Shown in pieces: positions 8,291 through 17,483 of a stretch of DNA of 64,000 nucleotides. The stretch's first letter is position 1; every line of letters begins with the position of its first letter. Position numbers and translations under genes: made by a program. Source of the stretch: Nemesobacter sp965249045 (GTDB lineage Bacteria; Desulfobacterota_D; UBA1144; Nemesobacterales; Nemesobacteraceae); contig OZ252213.1 in NCBI GenBank assembly GCA_965249045.1, positions 1,364,001 to 1,428,000 on the forward strand, read 5' to 3'. The notes beneath the pieces were generated by a model. The model did no database searches. It had not been told where the DNA came from and worked only from the letters and a program-made list of their open reading frames with translations.

Positions 8291-9037
8291 CAGGAAAAAG
8301 AAACGGACTTTTTACGAGTGGTTTGACAGGAAAAAACGGAAAGTGTAAAAGTCTGTTTACGGAAGAAGAAAACAAGAGAATTGGGTGTCCGAATTCGCTC
8401 GGAATCGGTGTCCATTTTTATCGGAATAGGCAACGATGCTTTCCGGTATAGTTGAGATTGACGAAACTTACATTGGGGGACTTGAGCGGAATAAGCATGA
8501 GAGTAAGAAGCTTAACGAAGGTCGGGGAGTAGTGGGGAAGGTTCCTGTACTTGGCATGAGGGAGAGGGATGGAAAAGTGCGGGTGAAGATAGTTGAGGAC
8601 AGGAAAGCCGAGACACTACAAAGAGAGATCGCAGAAGCAGTTGAAAAAGGTTCCATAGTATTCACCGATGAGTGGAAGAGCTATAACATCCTTATTGACT
8701 CTGATTATGAACATGCTACTGTAAACCATTCAGCGAAAGAGTTTGTGCGTGGGATGGCTTCTACTAATGGGATAGAGAGTGTTTGGGCCGTGCTAAAGAG
8801 AAGTATCATAGGAACCTACCATCATGTAAGCGTAAAGCACCTTCACAGATACGTTAGCGAGGCAGCTTTCAGGTTAAACGAGGGGGATGTTAAGAATAAG
8901 CTTATGGATAGGATAGAGGCCCTTTGCTGTAAGATGGTGGGGGTTAGGCTTTCTTATGTGGAGTTGACGGCTTAACGTGGGATTATTATGGGAATAAGTA
9001 TAGGTTTTCTTCTGCCGATGACTCAAAAGGTAATACG

Positions 9038-9823
9038 ATGAAACATGTAATTATTTTGCTACTGATTTTTCTTTTCACACCGGCACAAGCAAGTGAACTC
9101 CCAACTTCAAATATTCTATATAGGGTTTTACCAATAAAGGTTGGGATTAAAGAAGGAGCAGATTTCATAATTAAAGAGGGAACAGCTTTCACAATAGAGG
9201 TGGATGGAAAACAGTACTTGATAACTGCAAAACATGTAACCAACAATCAAGCGGTAGAGATAATAGAAATTTGGAGAAGTGGGTGGACAACGGTAAAAGT
9301 AAAGACCGTTGGAATAGGAAAAGAAAACGCAGACATCATTGTATTAGCAGCAAATACCAAGCTAACCCACACTTTTGAAATAGAGACAGGAAGTGGCGGG
9401 ATAATATTAGGTCAAAATGTAAGATTCTTGGGATTCCCTAGAAAGAATGAGTTGGGTGGTCTTGATATTGAAGTATATATGACCCAAGCTAAGGAATGGA
9501 GAATACCTGTTGTAAAAGCAGGCGTTCTTACTGCAATTAAATCTGAAAAAGGCGTGTCTCAGTTGCTGGTAGATGGGCATGGCAATAAAGGGTTTAGTGG
9601 TGGCCCTGTAATATTTAAGTCATTTGAAGGAAAAACTGAAATATGGAAGATAGCCGGAGTGATAAACAGGTATGAACCAGAACTCCTGTCTGTGTTCGAT
9701 AGCAAAGGAAAAAAGATAGAAAACTTAGTTGTTATGGGAAACTCCGGTATCTTAGTGGCCACAGGAATTGAAGAGGCTTTGGAGCTAATTAAGTCAAACC
9801 CTATAGGACATCCTGTTAAGTAG
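9038..9823 (+). CDS. Secreted trypsin-like serine protease
   Basis: The first 19 residues form a signal peptide (KHVIILLLIFLFTPAQAS). The mature protein has the chymotrypsin-fold triad in order: His66 in LITAKHV, Asp99 in ENADIIVL and Ser187 in GFSGGPV. There is no PDZ domain, so it is a short stand-alone S1 peptidase and not a DegP/HtrA protein. It is expected in the periplasm or outside the cell. It starts 62 bases after the IS1595-type transposase gene, on the same strand and before the proposed right end, so it may be element cargo. Its substrate is unknown. Confidence 0.8.
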   Translation: MKHVIILLLIFLFTPAQASELPTSNILYRVLPIKVGIKEGADFIIKEGTAFTIEVDGKQYLITAKHVTNNQAVEIIEIWRSGWTTVKVKTVGIGKENADIIVLAANTKLTHTFEIETGSGGIILGQNVRFLGFPRKNELGGLDIEVYMTQAKEWRIPVVKAGVLTAIKSEKGVSQLLVDGHGNKGFSGGPVIFKSFEGKTEIWKIAGVINRYEPELLSVFDSKGKKIENLVVMGNSGILVATGIEEALELIKSNPIGHPVK

Positions 9824-9876
9824 ATTAGCCTTGCTGTTAGTCGAAATTCCGCTTTTTCTTATGGTATAGTTACCCG

Positions 9877-10110
9877 TTGAGGGTTAATCAGGTGGCCAAG
9901 TTTCTGTATGTAAAACTTTCAGAGGAGCAAAAGCGACTTCTAGCTTCTTACGTACAAGAGGGTTCGAGTTGCGTTCACGAAGATATTGGTCTTGTAGAAC
10001 TTCTAACTCTTTCAAAGCATCGGATAGCGACATTACATTGTCCAAAGTGCAATCGTCTCCTACTATACGAATCCTCGGACCTTCAAAAAATCCTAGGGAT
10101 ACAGGAATAG
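9877..10110 (+). CDS. Possible small protein with a CPKC motif; strand uncertain
   Basis: A 77-codon frame opens at a TTG and contains HCPKCNRLLLYES, which looks like half of a zinc ribbon. The opposite strand (10150 to 9884) also holds an 88-codon frame of protein-like composition (MKKEQLKTEEKMIPIPVSLG). Neither has a clear ribosome-binding site, and only one of the two can be real. No family is recognised for either. Confidence 0.3.
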   Translation: MRVNQVAKFLYVKLSEEQKRLLASYVQEGSSCVHEDIGLVELLTLSKHRIATLHCPKCNRLLLYESSDLQKILGIQE

Positions 10111-10306
10111 GGATCATCTTTTCTTCTGTTTTTAGTTGTTCTTTTTTCATTTTTTATTTATGTATGTAATTCCCTAAAAATATTTGGGAGTATGGGGTAT
10201 TGTGCTTGGTAGTAATGAGAGTTACCTCAAGATAGTATTAGATTATCCAAAAAGCTGTTAATCAGATAGCTGAGGAATTCTTCTAAAGCCTTGCATCATT
10301 GCTTTT

Positions 10307-13117
10307 TTACTTCGCAGACTTGTTTCTTACTTGTCGCCGTCTTGATTTTATTTTAGCTACAACTTCCAGTGGGGTACGCATCTTCTCATAGAGTGAGAAG
10401 AGATGCTCAATGCGTTGGCGTTCAGAAGAAAAACCGCCACGCCGATAAAAGCGATCCACGGCACGGTCGAGGACTTGATGCGCCTTGCGCAGATTTGCTG
10501 GCATTAGGTCCGGGTCGTAGAGATTGGCAAGCGTCGAGTCTGGGTATGCCACTCGGGCATCAAGCACGGATTGCGCCAACGGTCTCAGTTTAGAAAGGTT
10601 TGTACCTTTGGGTGGCACGGGAAAGGTATTGTAGACAAGGTCGATGGAGTAACGATAATCGCTTTTCAACCGCCCGCCGACATGGCGCAGCCAAGCCATG
10701 TGCATGGTGGAGGTCAACAGTGCAAAATCGGCGAGGGTGGCTCTTTGAAGCACAAAGACAAGATCACTTGGAATCGTTGGTGGTCCAAGCCAGCCAACTG
10801 GCACATATTCTCGGCGTTCCGAACTCACCTTGGGAATGACGAGAAATGGTAGGGTGGGGACGGTTGAAACCTCGTATTCGGTAGGAAAGTCAGCAAGTAC
10901 CCGGGTAGCTGGTTTGCTGCTCTCCAAGCGCATTTTCTTTACCGCCGCGACACGTCCACGAGTTAATGGCAGTTTTGCAAGATTATCTGGCTTGATTCCC
11001 TCCAGATGCAGGATGTACCGCTCTTTCCCTTGCAGAAATTCGCGAGAGCCAATGAAGGGGCGAAAATACTCTGACGCTTGAGGTTCTGAACTAATAAACT
11101 CAGCCTTTTCATTTGAAGAAAAGATGTAATGTTGACCTACTACTGGCTTCGTTCCCATCCGGGCTTTAGAAAGCCCATTGATCGGTCGGCTTTCCCCGCG
11201 CACCGTCAGATGCGGGTCGGAGAGCCCGCCAGCGTCGAACAGGTAAGGAGAGAGTGCTAGGTGTCGGGTTTCTTCTGGTTCGCCGTTAACATTAGGATAG
11301 TTGAACAACTGCTTTTCCGCCCGCATGTGCTCTCGCTTGTCAAGACCGATGATCACAACATGCACATGCGCCATGCCGCGCGCATCCGATCCCCAAGCGA
11401 AAGTTCGGTGTGCGAATGCAATCTCGAGTTTGTACAGGTCGAACAAGATCGGCCAGATCTGCGCCACCTGCTCGCCTTGGGTGATGGAATTGGTTGAGAC
11501 GAAGGCAATACGGGTTTTGCTTGTTTGGACATATCTCCCCGCCTTGATAAACCAAGCGGCAACATAATCCAGTGAACCCGCTCTTTTTCCTTTTGGGTCG
11601 AGAAGTATACGCATCTGTTGCTGCTGATGCTTCGATCGATAACTCTGCCCTATGAAAGGTGGATTTCCGAATACAAAAGAGCAATCTTCCGGCGACAGCA
11701 ATTCCGTCCAGTCGGTTTCCAGTGCATCGCCATGGCGAATGTGAGGTGATTCTTTCAATGGGATGCGCACATAAGTCTCACCGAACTCCAGACTCAACAG
11801 ATTGTTCATTATGTGGTCCATCATCCATAGAGCGGTTTCTGCTATCCGAGCCGGGAATTCGCCAAGCTCAATTCCGTAGAACTGGTTCACGTTCACCAGA
11901 GACAGGATTGTCACATAGAGTTCATCTGGTACAAGTTTGTTTTCTATTGAGCGAAGTTCGCGGATTACCTCGATTTCAAGTAGGCGAAGTTCCCTATAGG
12001 CGATAATCAGGAAGTTGCCGCAGCCGCAAGCGGGATCAAAGAATTTAAGGCTGCCGAGTTTTTTCTGAAAAGCTTCAAGCCGTTTTTTGCGGGTGCTCTT
12101 TAATTTTCTCACCTTCTTAAACTCAGCACGAAGATCATCAAGAAACAGCGGTTCAATCACTTTCAGGATATTCTTCTCGGTAGTGTAGTGTGCGCCCTGA
12201 GCACGACGTTCCGCTGGTTCCATAACCGACTGGAAGAGCGCCCCGAAAATTGCTGGAGAAATATTTGACCAGTCAAAATGACAGGCATCAAGCAAGCGGG
12301 TACGCATGGTCTTGTTAAAGGAAGGGATATCCAAGCGTCCGCGGAAAAGATCACCGTTTATATAAGGGAAATGTGCTAGGTCTTCGTCCAGCATTGTAGA
12401 CCGTTTGTCATCTGGCGTGTCTAAAACCTGGAAAAGCTGGGAAAGCAATGGTCCGAGATCAGAACCATCTTCTCTGGTACGTGTCTCAATGAAATCGAGG
12501 AATATGTCGCGCGGCTCAAAAATACCGGTGTCATCAGCAAACAGGCAGAACACGATTCGTACCAAGAAACGTTCCAGATCGTGACCGCGGTAGCCTGCTT
12601 CGTCAAGTGCATCATGCAACCGCCCGACAAGCTCAGCCGCCTTGATATTCGCTGGATCCTGATCGCGGAAAGTCTTGCGTTCCACGCCAAGAATAAATCC
12701 GAAGTTTTCCACATGCGAGGGGAGATCTTTCAGCGTAAAATCAGTTTGTTCTCTCGTGTCGAGATCGTGAAGCTCAAATTTCTGGAAATCGCTGACTAAA
12801 ATATAACGTGGACGTTCTCTCTCGGGCAGAGCATCAAAGTAATCCCCAGCCTGCCCATAGGCGTCAGCTAGATTATGGCCGGCGCTTTTTTGTTCAACCA
12901 GCAGTACTCCCGGCCAGAACAGGTCTATGAAGCCCGACTTGTTATTGAGTTTCTTTACATGTTCTTCATAACGGGCTACGGAACGACGTTTAACGTCGAA
13001 TATTTCAAAAAAGTCGTTGTAGAAACTTTGTGCTTCACCTTTCTCGTAGGTTGCATCTGCCCATTCACGGGAAAACTCGGCTGCACGGCTTCGAATTTCA
13101 TTCCAGGATAAGCGCAT
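10307..13117 (-). CDS. MmeI-like type IIL restriction-modification enzyme (nuclease and adenine methylase in one chain)
   Basis: The 936-residue protein matches the layout of MmeI-type enzymes, which methylate one strand of their site and cut at a fixed distance. The N-terminal PD-(D/E)xK nuclease is visible as Asp65 and Glu75-x-Lys77 (FIDLFWPGVLLVEQKSAG). A helical spacer follows. The N6-adenine methylase core has the SAM motif DPACGCGNF at 361-369 and the catalytic NPPF at 485-488. The target recognition domain and a C-terminal helical region make up the rest. All key residues are intact. The gene stands alone with no separate methylase or specificity gene. Because it is next to mobile elements, acquisition by transfer is likely. 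The DNA sequence recognised cannot be read from the protein here. Confidence 0.88.
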   Translation of the reverse strand: MRLSWNEIRSRAAEFSREWADATYEKGEAQSFYNDFFEIFDVKRRSVARYEEHVKKLNNKSGFIDLFWPGVLLVEQKSAGHNLADAYGQAGDYFDALPERERPRYILVSDFQKFELHDLDTREQTDFTLKDLPSHVENFGFILGVERKTFRDQDPANIKAAELVGRLHDALDEAGYRGHDLERFLVRIVFCLFADDTGIFEPRDIFLDFIETRTREDGSDLGPLLSQLFQVLDTPDDKRSTMLDEDLAHFPYINGDLFRGRLDIPSFNKTMRTRLLDACHFDWSNISPAIFGALFQSVMEPAERRAQGAHYTTEKNILKVIEPLFLDDLRAEFKKVRKLKSTRKKRLEAFQKKLGSLKFFDPACGCGNFLIIAYRELRLLEIEVIRELRSIENKLVPDELYVTILSLVNVNQFYGIELGEFPARIAETALWMMDHIMNNLLSLEFGETYVRIPLKESPHIRHGDALETDWTELLSPEDCSFVFGNPPFIGQSYRSKHQQQQMRILLDPKGKRAGSLDYVAAWFIKAGRYVQTSKTRIAFVSTNSITQGEQVAQIWPILFDLYKLEIAFAHRTFAWGSDARGMAHVHVVIIGLDKREHMRAEKQLFNYPNVNGEPEETRHLALSPYLFDAGGLSDPHLTVRGESRPINGLSKARMGTKPVVGQHYIFSSNEKAEFISSEPQASEYFRPFIGSREFLQGKERYILHLEGIKPDNLAKLPLTRGRVAAVKKMRLESSKPATRVLADFPTEYEVSTVPTLPFLVIPKVSSERREYVPVGWLGPPTIPSDLVFVLQRATLADFALLTSTMHMAWLRHVGGRLKSDYRYSIDLVYNTFPVPPKGTNLSKLRPLAQSVLDARVAYPDSTLANLYDPDLMPANLRKAHQVLDRAVDRFYRRGGFSSERQRIEHLFSLYEKMRTPLEVVAKIKSRRRQVRNKSAK

Positions 13118-13220
13118 AGCTGTCTAATTTCCAATTAACGTAGATGACTTCACTGAACATCTCTCTTAAGTTTCCAAAGATTTTTATTCAAGACTGTTTG
13201 TATTTCGTACGAGACGGGAA

Positions 13221-14012
13221 TTAGAACAGACCTCGCAGCAATCCTCCATCAACCTGGATAGTCGTTCCGGTTATGTAGCTTGCTTTTTCAGATGCGAGAA
13301 AGCAGGCTAGGGCGGCCAACTCTTCGGGGGTTCCTATTCTTCGCAACGGAATGTCCTTTTCCATCTCTTCTATGGCTTTTTCGTATTCAATGCCCGACTG
13401 CGTAGCCCTTTTTTCCGCAAGCGCCTTTATTCTGTCCGTGTAGATTCTTCCGGGGCAAATGTTATTCACTAGAATGTTGTATTTTGCGAGCTCGTTTGAA
13501 AGGGTTTTCGAAAAACCTATAAGCCCGGCGCGGGAAGTGTTTGAGAGTATTAGTCCATCTATCGGCTGTTTAACGGCTATTGAGGTTATGTTTACTATTC
13601 TTCCCCAGTTCTGCTTTTTCATCAGTGGAGTTATCTTCTTTGCCAGATAAATACCGCTTAGAAGATTGAGTTCCAGAGCGTTTTGCCAGTCGGGTGAGTC
13701 AAAATCTTCAAAAAAGCCAAAAGGTGGGCCCCCAGCGTTGTTTATCAGAATATGGATTCCGTCAAATTCTCTGCTCGTGTTTTTTATTACGTTATCAACC
13801 TGCTCTTTATTTGTTACGTCGGCCACAGAAGCTAGAACATCTACCCCAAAACTGGCCCTTATTTCCGAAGCGGTACGTTCTATTTCGTCTTTTGAGCGCG
13901 AGAATATGGAAAGGTTTACTCCTTCATTCGCAAGACCGAAGGCTATTGCCTTTCCGATCCCCTTGCTTGACGCTGCGACTAGGGCAACTTTTCCTTTTAT
14001 ACCGAGGTCCAT
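13221..14012 (-). CDS. SDR-family protein lacking the usual catalytic Tyr-Lys pair
   Basis: This is a Rossmann-fold short-chain dehydrogenase/reductase-like protein. It has a variant cofactor motif SSKGIGKAI (residues 15-23), INNAGGP at 90-96 and Ser144 in NITS. Where the family has YxxxK, it has Ser157 and Arg161 (SNTSRAG), so the usual acid-base chemistry is missing. The C-terminus ends in a normal TTIQVDGG. A subgroup of SDR proteins with this SN..RAG pattern is known, often labelled 3-oxoacyl-ACP reductase, but its reaction is unclear. The start has no clear ribosome-binding site. Confidence 0.8.
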   Translation of the reverse strand: MDLGIKGKVALVAASSKGIGKAIAFGLANEGVNLSIFSRSKDEIERTASEIRASFGVDVLASVADVTNKEQVDNVIKNTSREFDGIHILINNAGGPPFGFFEDFDSPDWQNALELNLLSGIYLAKKITPLMKKQNWGRIVNITSIAVKQPIDGLILSNTSRAGLIGFSKTLSNELAKYNILVNNICPGRIYTDRIKALAEKRATQSGIEYEKAIEEMEKDIPLRRIGTPEELAALACFLASEKASYITGTTIQVDGGLLRGLF

Positions 14013-14114
14013 AAGCTATTTTGGAACTTAAGTTGAAAGTACCTGCTATTTTCTCTTATGAAGATAGTATATTTTACCGACTGCGGAAGGGAAAAGTCAG
14101 CTTGATTTTACAAG

Positions 14115-14345
14115 CTATAAAATACCCTTCAGATTGAAACGGCGTTTGATTGCGCTAAGAGAACCTTTTCGGATTTCTGTATTTTCCCCGTGGCATTTAA
14201 CCGGATAGGATTCGGGGCGACCATTAATGTCAGGATGGTATATAATTCGCTCGCTACCTTTGCCACGTTTCTTGTAAAACTCAAAGCGCTTATCGTGTTT
14301 CCTAAGGGCCTTTTCGAGGGTACGAAAAGTATAAGTTTTAGGCAT
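14115..14345 (-). CDS. hicA: HicA-family toxin
   Basis: This 76-residue basic protein fits the HicA mRNA interferase fold. The key histidine is in KCHGENTEIRKGSLSAIKR, followed by the conserved G-x-L-x-x-I-x-R-x-F end. HicA cleaves mRNA when not held by HicB. Its start overlaps the end of the upstream antitoxin gene by 8 bases, so translation is coupled. Confidence 0.8.
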   Translation of the reverse strand: MPKTYTFRTLEKALRKHDKRFEFYKKRGKGSERIIYHPDINGRPESYPVKCHGENTEIRKGSLSAIKRRFNLKGIL

Positions 14346-14700
14346 TTTCCAATATGAAGTCTTTTCTTATCTGAGATATAACCTGAGGAGAGGGAAGGGG
14401 TACACCGCCAGCATGGTATTGATCGTCTTCGATTGGTTTTGCAAAGTAGTGGAGCTGTCGCCTTCTTTGTTCCGAGAAACGTTCGAAATAAACGGGGTCA
14501 GCAGGACGCCAGATCATATCCGGCTGGTCTTTTTGAATGGCAAAAGTGATCTGCATTAACACAAGATCTTTCAAGTCTTCACATGCTTCTTCAAAAGTTT
14601 CGCCATAGCCCCGGATGTCCACTTCCAAACCGAGCGCACACCACGAGTCGTCTTCTCGAAAGCCGAGAACATTCATTGTCATGTCATAAGCACTTGCCAT
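14338..14700 (-). CDS. hicB: HicB-family antitoxin
   Basis: The N-terminal part (about 1-55) has the HicB partial RNase H fold pattern, with GLEVDIRGYGETFEEACEDLKDLV. It is followed by about 65 residues that include PLPSPQVISQIRKDF, which may bind DNA. It would neutralise HicA and repress the operon. The antitoxin gene precedes the toxin gene. There is no clear ribosome-binding site at the first ATG, so an internal start (M7) is possible. Confidence 0.75.
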   Translation of the reverse strand: MASAYDMTMNVLGFREDDSWCALGLEVDIRGYGETFEEACEDLKDLVLMQITFAIQKDQPDMIWRPADPVYFERFSEQRRRQLHYFAKPIEDDQYHAGGVPLPSPQVISQIRKDFILENA

Positions 14701-14813
14701 GTTTTATGGTTTATATGCCTCCGTAAGCTTATTGTAAATTGATCATAAGACAGTGGACAAGTCAAGCGAAGAGGCGTTAATCCCGTTTCAGCCTAATGAT
14801 TCTCTATGTTTGT

Positions 14814-15170
14814 TCAGTCTTTTGTTTTTTGCTTTGTTTTCTTAGTATCGGACTTTATTGAATTATAGACCTTGGCAGGGTCGGAAGGGCCGGTTTCCGA
14901 CGTGACCGAAGCATTTTCAGAAGATGCGGCCGTATCTGCAACTGCTTCTCCAGAGGCATTATCTTTTAGTTCCTTGGGTTCGGATACTTTTTTCTTTCCG
15001 TAGTCGGTCTCATACCAGCCGGCACCTTTCAAATGAAAAGCGGAAAGAGAGATGAGCCTTTTAAGTCTTCCTCCACATTCTTCACACTTGGTGGCAGGCT
15101 TATCATTAAAACCCTGGAGGATTTCAAAAACACCTTCACACTTTTTACATTGATATTCGTAAATAGGCAT
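14814..15170 (-). CDS. FmdB-type zinc-ribbon protein
   Basis: The first 55 residues form the FmdB regulatory-protein domain: MPIYEYQCKKCEGVFE with CxxC, then TKCEECGGRLKRL with a second CxxC, together a zinc ribbon. The rest is a low-complexity tail rich in Ser, Ala, Asp and Lys (TSETGPSDPAKV...KKTKQKTKD). The role of this family is not established; it has been linked to expression of formamidase or amidase genes in other bacteria. It is monocistronic here. Confidence 0.85.
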   Translation of the reverse strand: MPIYEYQCKKCEGVFEILQGFNDKPATKCEECGGRLKRLISLSAFHLKGAGWYETDYGKKKVSEPKELKDNASGEAVADTAASSENASVTSETGPSDPAKVYNSIKSDTKKTKQKTKD

Positions 15171-15420
15171 GATTGCTCAGTTCTCCAATCTTAGAATATT
15201 CCTAGAAAATCATCCGGACATAGAAGAAAAAATCAAGACCGCGAGCAAAATAGGGTGCTTATCGGCAGATTCCTTCGGATTTGTCCACGGATTTATATAA
15301 GTTAACATAATATACATTATCGGACATTGAATATTTTTGTTCACGGGAAGGAAGAGATATCTATTTAAGGTTATATTCATCAATAATTAAAGGCATTTAA
15401 AGACAAAAGCTTATAGATTT

Positions 15421-16044
15421 TTACACTATTATAACTATTGTTCTTCCTGGACCATGAACTCCCAAAGTAAGGTTAAGTTCTATGTCTGCCGTTCTACTGG
15501 GCCCGGTTATAAAGGAAATACACGAACACAGTTTATCATAATTTTCATATGATTTCCCTAGCTTCGCAAACAGGTCATGAATATTCGGAACTATGGTTTC
15601 CTTTTCAAGTATCGCGATATGTACAGGAGGTAGAAGCGAAGTAAGTCTCGGCTGCTTCGGACCGGACAGGAGAACCAGCGTACCAGTGTCTGCAATTGCG
15701 AAATCAGCCCCTGTTATTCCTATATCTGCTTTTGCGAGATCGGTTTCAGAGTTAAGTTCAAGTGGTTTCAAGGGTTTTATGTTCCAAAAAGAAACTGATT
15801 TTGCTTTAAGTTCCCGGATGAGTTCATTTATTTTCTCTAACAAGCTTTCTTTTTCCCCGAGAAGATGAACTTCACCGGATACCATCTCAAGATTTTCTAT
15901 AAAATCGCTTTGTAACCTGCTTTTATCAATAGATAATTTAGTATTTGAAAAAGTCACTTGGTTGGTCTTGCTAGTTTCCTCTTCTTTTGTTACTGTAAAA
16001 CGTAAGTTTTGTAGTATAAGTAGCTTAGATTCTTTAGAAATCAT
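15421..16044 (-). CDS. lutC: LUD-domain protein, LutC-like
   Basis: This is the third gene of a lutABC-like operon for oxidation of L-lactate to pyruvate. It has the LUD fold with ITGADFAIADTGTLVLLSGP, ending in HGPGRTIVIIV. The start at the ATG overlapping the lutB stop (ATGA) was preferred. GGAG lies 7 bases before it, whereas an upstream ATG would add 13 residues encoded inside lutB. The 207-residue length fits the family. Confidence 0.85.
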   Translation of the reverse strand: MISKESKLLILQNLRFTVTKEEETSKTNQVTFSNTKLSIDKSRLQSDFIENLEMVSGEVHLLGEKESLLEKINELIRELKAKSVSFWNIKPLKPLELNSETDLAKADIGITGADFAIADTGTLVLLSGPKQPRLTSLLPPVHIAILEKETIVPNIHDLFAKLGKSYENYDKLCSCISFITGPSRTADIELNLTLGVHGPGRTIVIIV

Positions 16045-17483
16045 CTTAGAACTCCAATTTTCCCGTCGTATTTTTCTTTCCATCTTTTCCTGAAGGGTTT
16101 TTTCGAGAAAGCCGGGAAATTTTTCTCCTTAGTCCATTTCGAGAAAGGATATGGAAGTCCCTGTAATTCATTGTCTTTTTGGTAGAAATACTGCAGGAGA
16201 AACATCATTCTCCCTGCAAGGTTATAGTAAAATGGCTTACTGAAAACGAAACTCCAGATCCGAAAGGCAGTTTTCTCTATAAATCCTGCCGGATCCAGCT
16301 TTTCATTGGTTTTTTCCACTACTTTTTGCCTCAGAGAAAGAAGAACATGAGGAAAATCGATTTTTACCGGGCATACATCCCTGCAGGCTCCGCAAAGAGA
16401 GGATGCAAACGGCAGATCCGCTGTTTTTTGCAAATTGTTTAACTGGGGAGTTATTACCGCCCCTATCGGTCCTGAATAAACCCATCCGTAGCTGTGTCCT
16501 CCAACTTGTCTGTAAACGGGGCATATGTTGATACAGGCTCCGCATCTTATGCAGTAAAGCGATTCCCTAGTTTCCTTTGATTTTGCAATGTCACTTCTTC
16601 CATTATCAAGAAAGACCAGATGAAACTGCCGGGGGCCATCACTCTCCCCTTCCCTTCTGGGTCCCGTTATGAGAGAAACATAAGTGGAGGATTTCTGCCC
16701 CGTAGCGCTTCTTGCTAGCAGGCTGAGGAAAATGGAAAGCTGTTCAAACCTGGGAACGATTTTTTCTATTCCCATAATGGCCACGTGTATATCTGGAAAC
16801 GTGGTTGTCAGCCTGGCGTTACCCTCGTTTTCCACTATTGCTATGGTTCCCGTTTCGGCCACCGCAAAATTAACTCCGGAAATGCCCATATCGGCTGAGA
16901 GAAACTTTTCTCTCAGCTCTTCTCTCGCTATGTTTGTGAGTTTCTGCGGCTCTTCATACTCGGGAACTCCGAATTTCTCGGAGAAAAGTTTTGAGATATC
17001 CTCTTTGGTCTTGTGGATTGCGGGGGTGATTATGTGAAAGGGCTGATCATCGCAAAGCTGGAGTATGTACTCTCCGAGGTCTGTCTCCACTGTGTTTATC
17101 CCGTTTGATATGAGGTGTCTGTTAAGTTCTATCTCCTCTGTGGCCATCGATTTGCTTTTCACGACGTTTCGGACGTTGTTTTCTCTAGCGATATTGACCA
17201 CTATTGCTGAGGCTTCTTCGGCATCTTTCGCCCAGTGCACCTTGCCACCGAGCTTGGTAACGTTTTTCTCAAGCTCCAAAAGATAGGTGTCTAGGTTGTT
17301 GATTGCTTCTTCTTTTATCCGCCTGGCTTCAGACCGGAGGTCTTCCCACGCGAAAACCTCGTCCACCGCTTTTTGCCTAGAGGCTCTTGATCTGTCGGTG
17401 AAATTCACAAGAGCTTTTTTCAGTTTAGGATCTTTTAGGGCCTCCACGGAGTTTTTCTTGAAATCTATGCGTTCCGTAATCAT
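16041..17483 (-). CDS. lutB: LutB-like iron-sulfur protein
   Basis: The protein joins a LUD domain (about 75-300, with ISGVNFAVAETGTIAI) to a ferredoxin-type domain. Cysteines 311, 314, 317 and 321 (CIRCGACINICP) and 364, 367, 371 (CGACRDVCP) are placed to hold two [4Fe-4S] clusters. It would carry electrons in the LutABC lactate oxidation complex at the cytoplasmic membrane face. It overlaps both neighbours by 4 bases, giving tight coupling with lutA and lutC. The true substrate could be another hydroxy acid; no permease is adjacent. Confidence 0.88.
   Translation of the reverse strand: MITERIDFKKNSVEALKDPKLKKALVNFTDRSRASRQKAVDEVFAWEDLRSEARRIKEEAINNLDTYLLELEKNVTKLGGKVHWAKDAEEASAIVVNIARENNVRNVVKSKSMATEEIELNRHLISNGINTVETDLGEYILQLCDDQPFHIITPAIHKTKEDISKLFSEKFGVPEYEEPQKLTNIAREELREKFLSADMGISGVNFAVAETGTIAIVENEGNARLTTTFPDIHVAIMGIEKIVPRFEQLSIFLSLLARSATGQKSSTYVSLITGPRREGESDGPRQFHLVFLDNGRSDIAKSKETRESLYCIRCGACINICPVYRQVGGHSYGWVYSGPIGAVITPQLNNLQKTADLPFASSLCGACRDVCPVKIDFPHVLLSLRQKVVEKTNEKLDPAGFIEKTAFRIWSFVFSKPFYYNLAGRMMFLLQYFYQKDNELQGLPYPFSKWTKEKNFPAFSKKPFRKRWKEKYDGKIGVLR

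Larger units (their letters stand above)
5725..8432 (+). mobile_element. IS21-family insertion sequence, complete
   Basis: The element begins TGCGTATTCCGAT and ends with the near-complement ATCGGAATAGGCA, giving the TG...CA termini of the family. It is flanked by the 5-base direct repeat ACGAT (5720-5724 and 8433-8437). It holds istA and istB in the usual order, with repeated binding-site-like sequences at both ends: six at the left and two looser ones at the right (8383-8432). Both genes look intact, so the element may be active. Confidence 0.95.
5333..8975 (+). pseudogene. IS1595/ISXO2-type transposase interrupted by IS21
   Basis: The N-terminal part (5333-5724) carries a zinc-ribbon (CPCCG near residue 37, then two further cysteines) and a helix-turn-helix. 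The C-terminal part (8438-8975) carries the ISXO2-like DDE domain, with VEIDETYIGG and VFTDEWKSY. Removing the IS21 element and one copy of the ACGAT duplication joins the halves in frame as ACGNDTDTMLSGIVEIDE, a 309-residue protein of normal family length. This is a clean, reversible disruption rather than decay. The ATG at 8436 is not a real start, since it lies in the duplicated target. Confidence 0.9.
5166..9852 (+). mobile_element. IS1595-type element, probably with a protease passenger gene
   Basis: The only firm part is the IS1595/ISXO2-type transposase gene, now split by IS21. The proposed ends are GGTTCCTTTTAACTAGCAACGG on the left (from about 5167) and, read inward on the other strand, GCGGAATTTCGACTAACAGC on the right (from about 9852). 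They share ACTA, GCAA and a GGCTAA block but are imperfect. If correct, the secreted trypsin-like protease lies inside the element. Passenger genes are known in the IS1595 family. No target duplication was identified. Confidence 0.4.

Noticed and set aside
8436..8975. Separate transposase gene starting at the ATG after IS21
   Set aside because: The ATG arises at the duplicated target site; the sequence is the 3' half of the split IS1595-type gene.
11340..11684. Extra genes on either strand within the MmeI-like enzyme gene
   Set aside because: The 936-residue frame is continuous with all motifs in order; the others lack family features.
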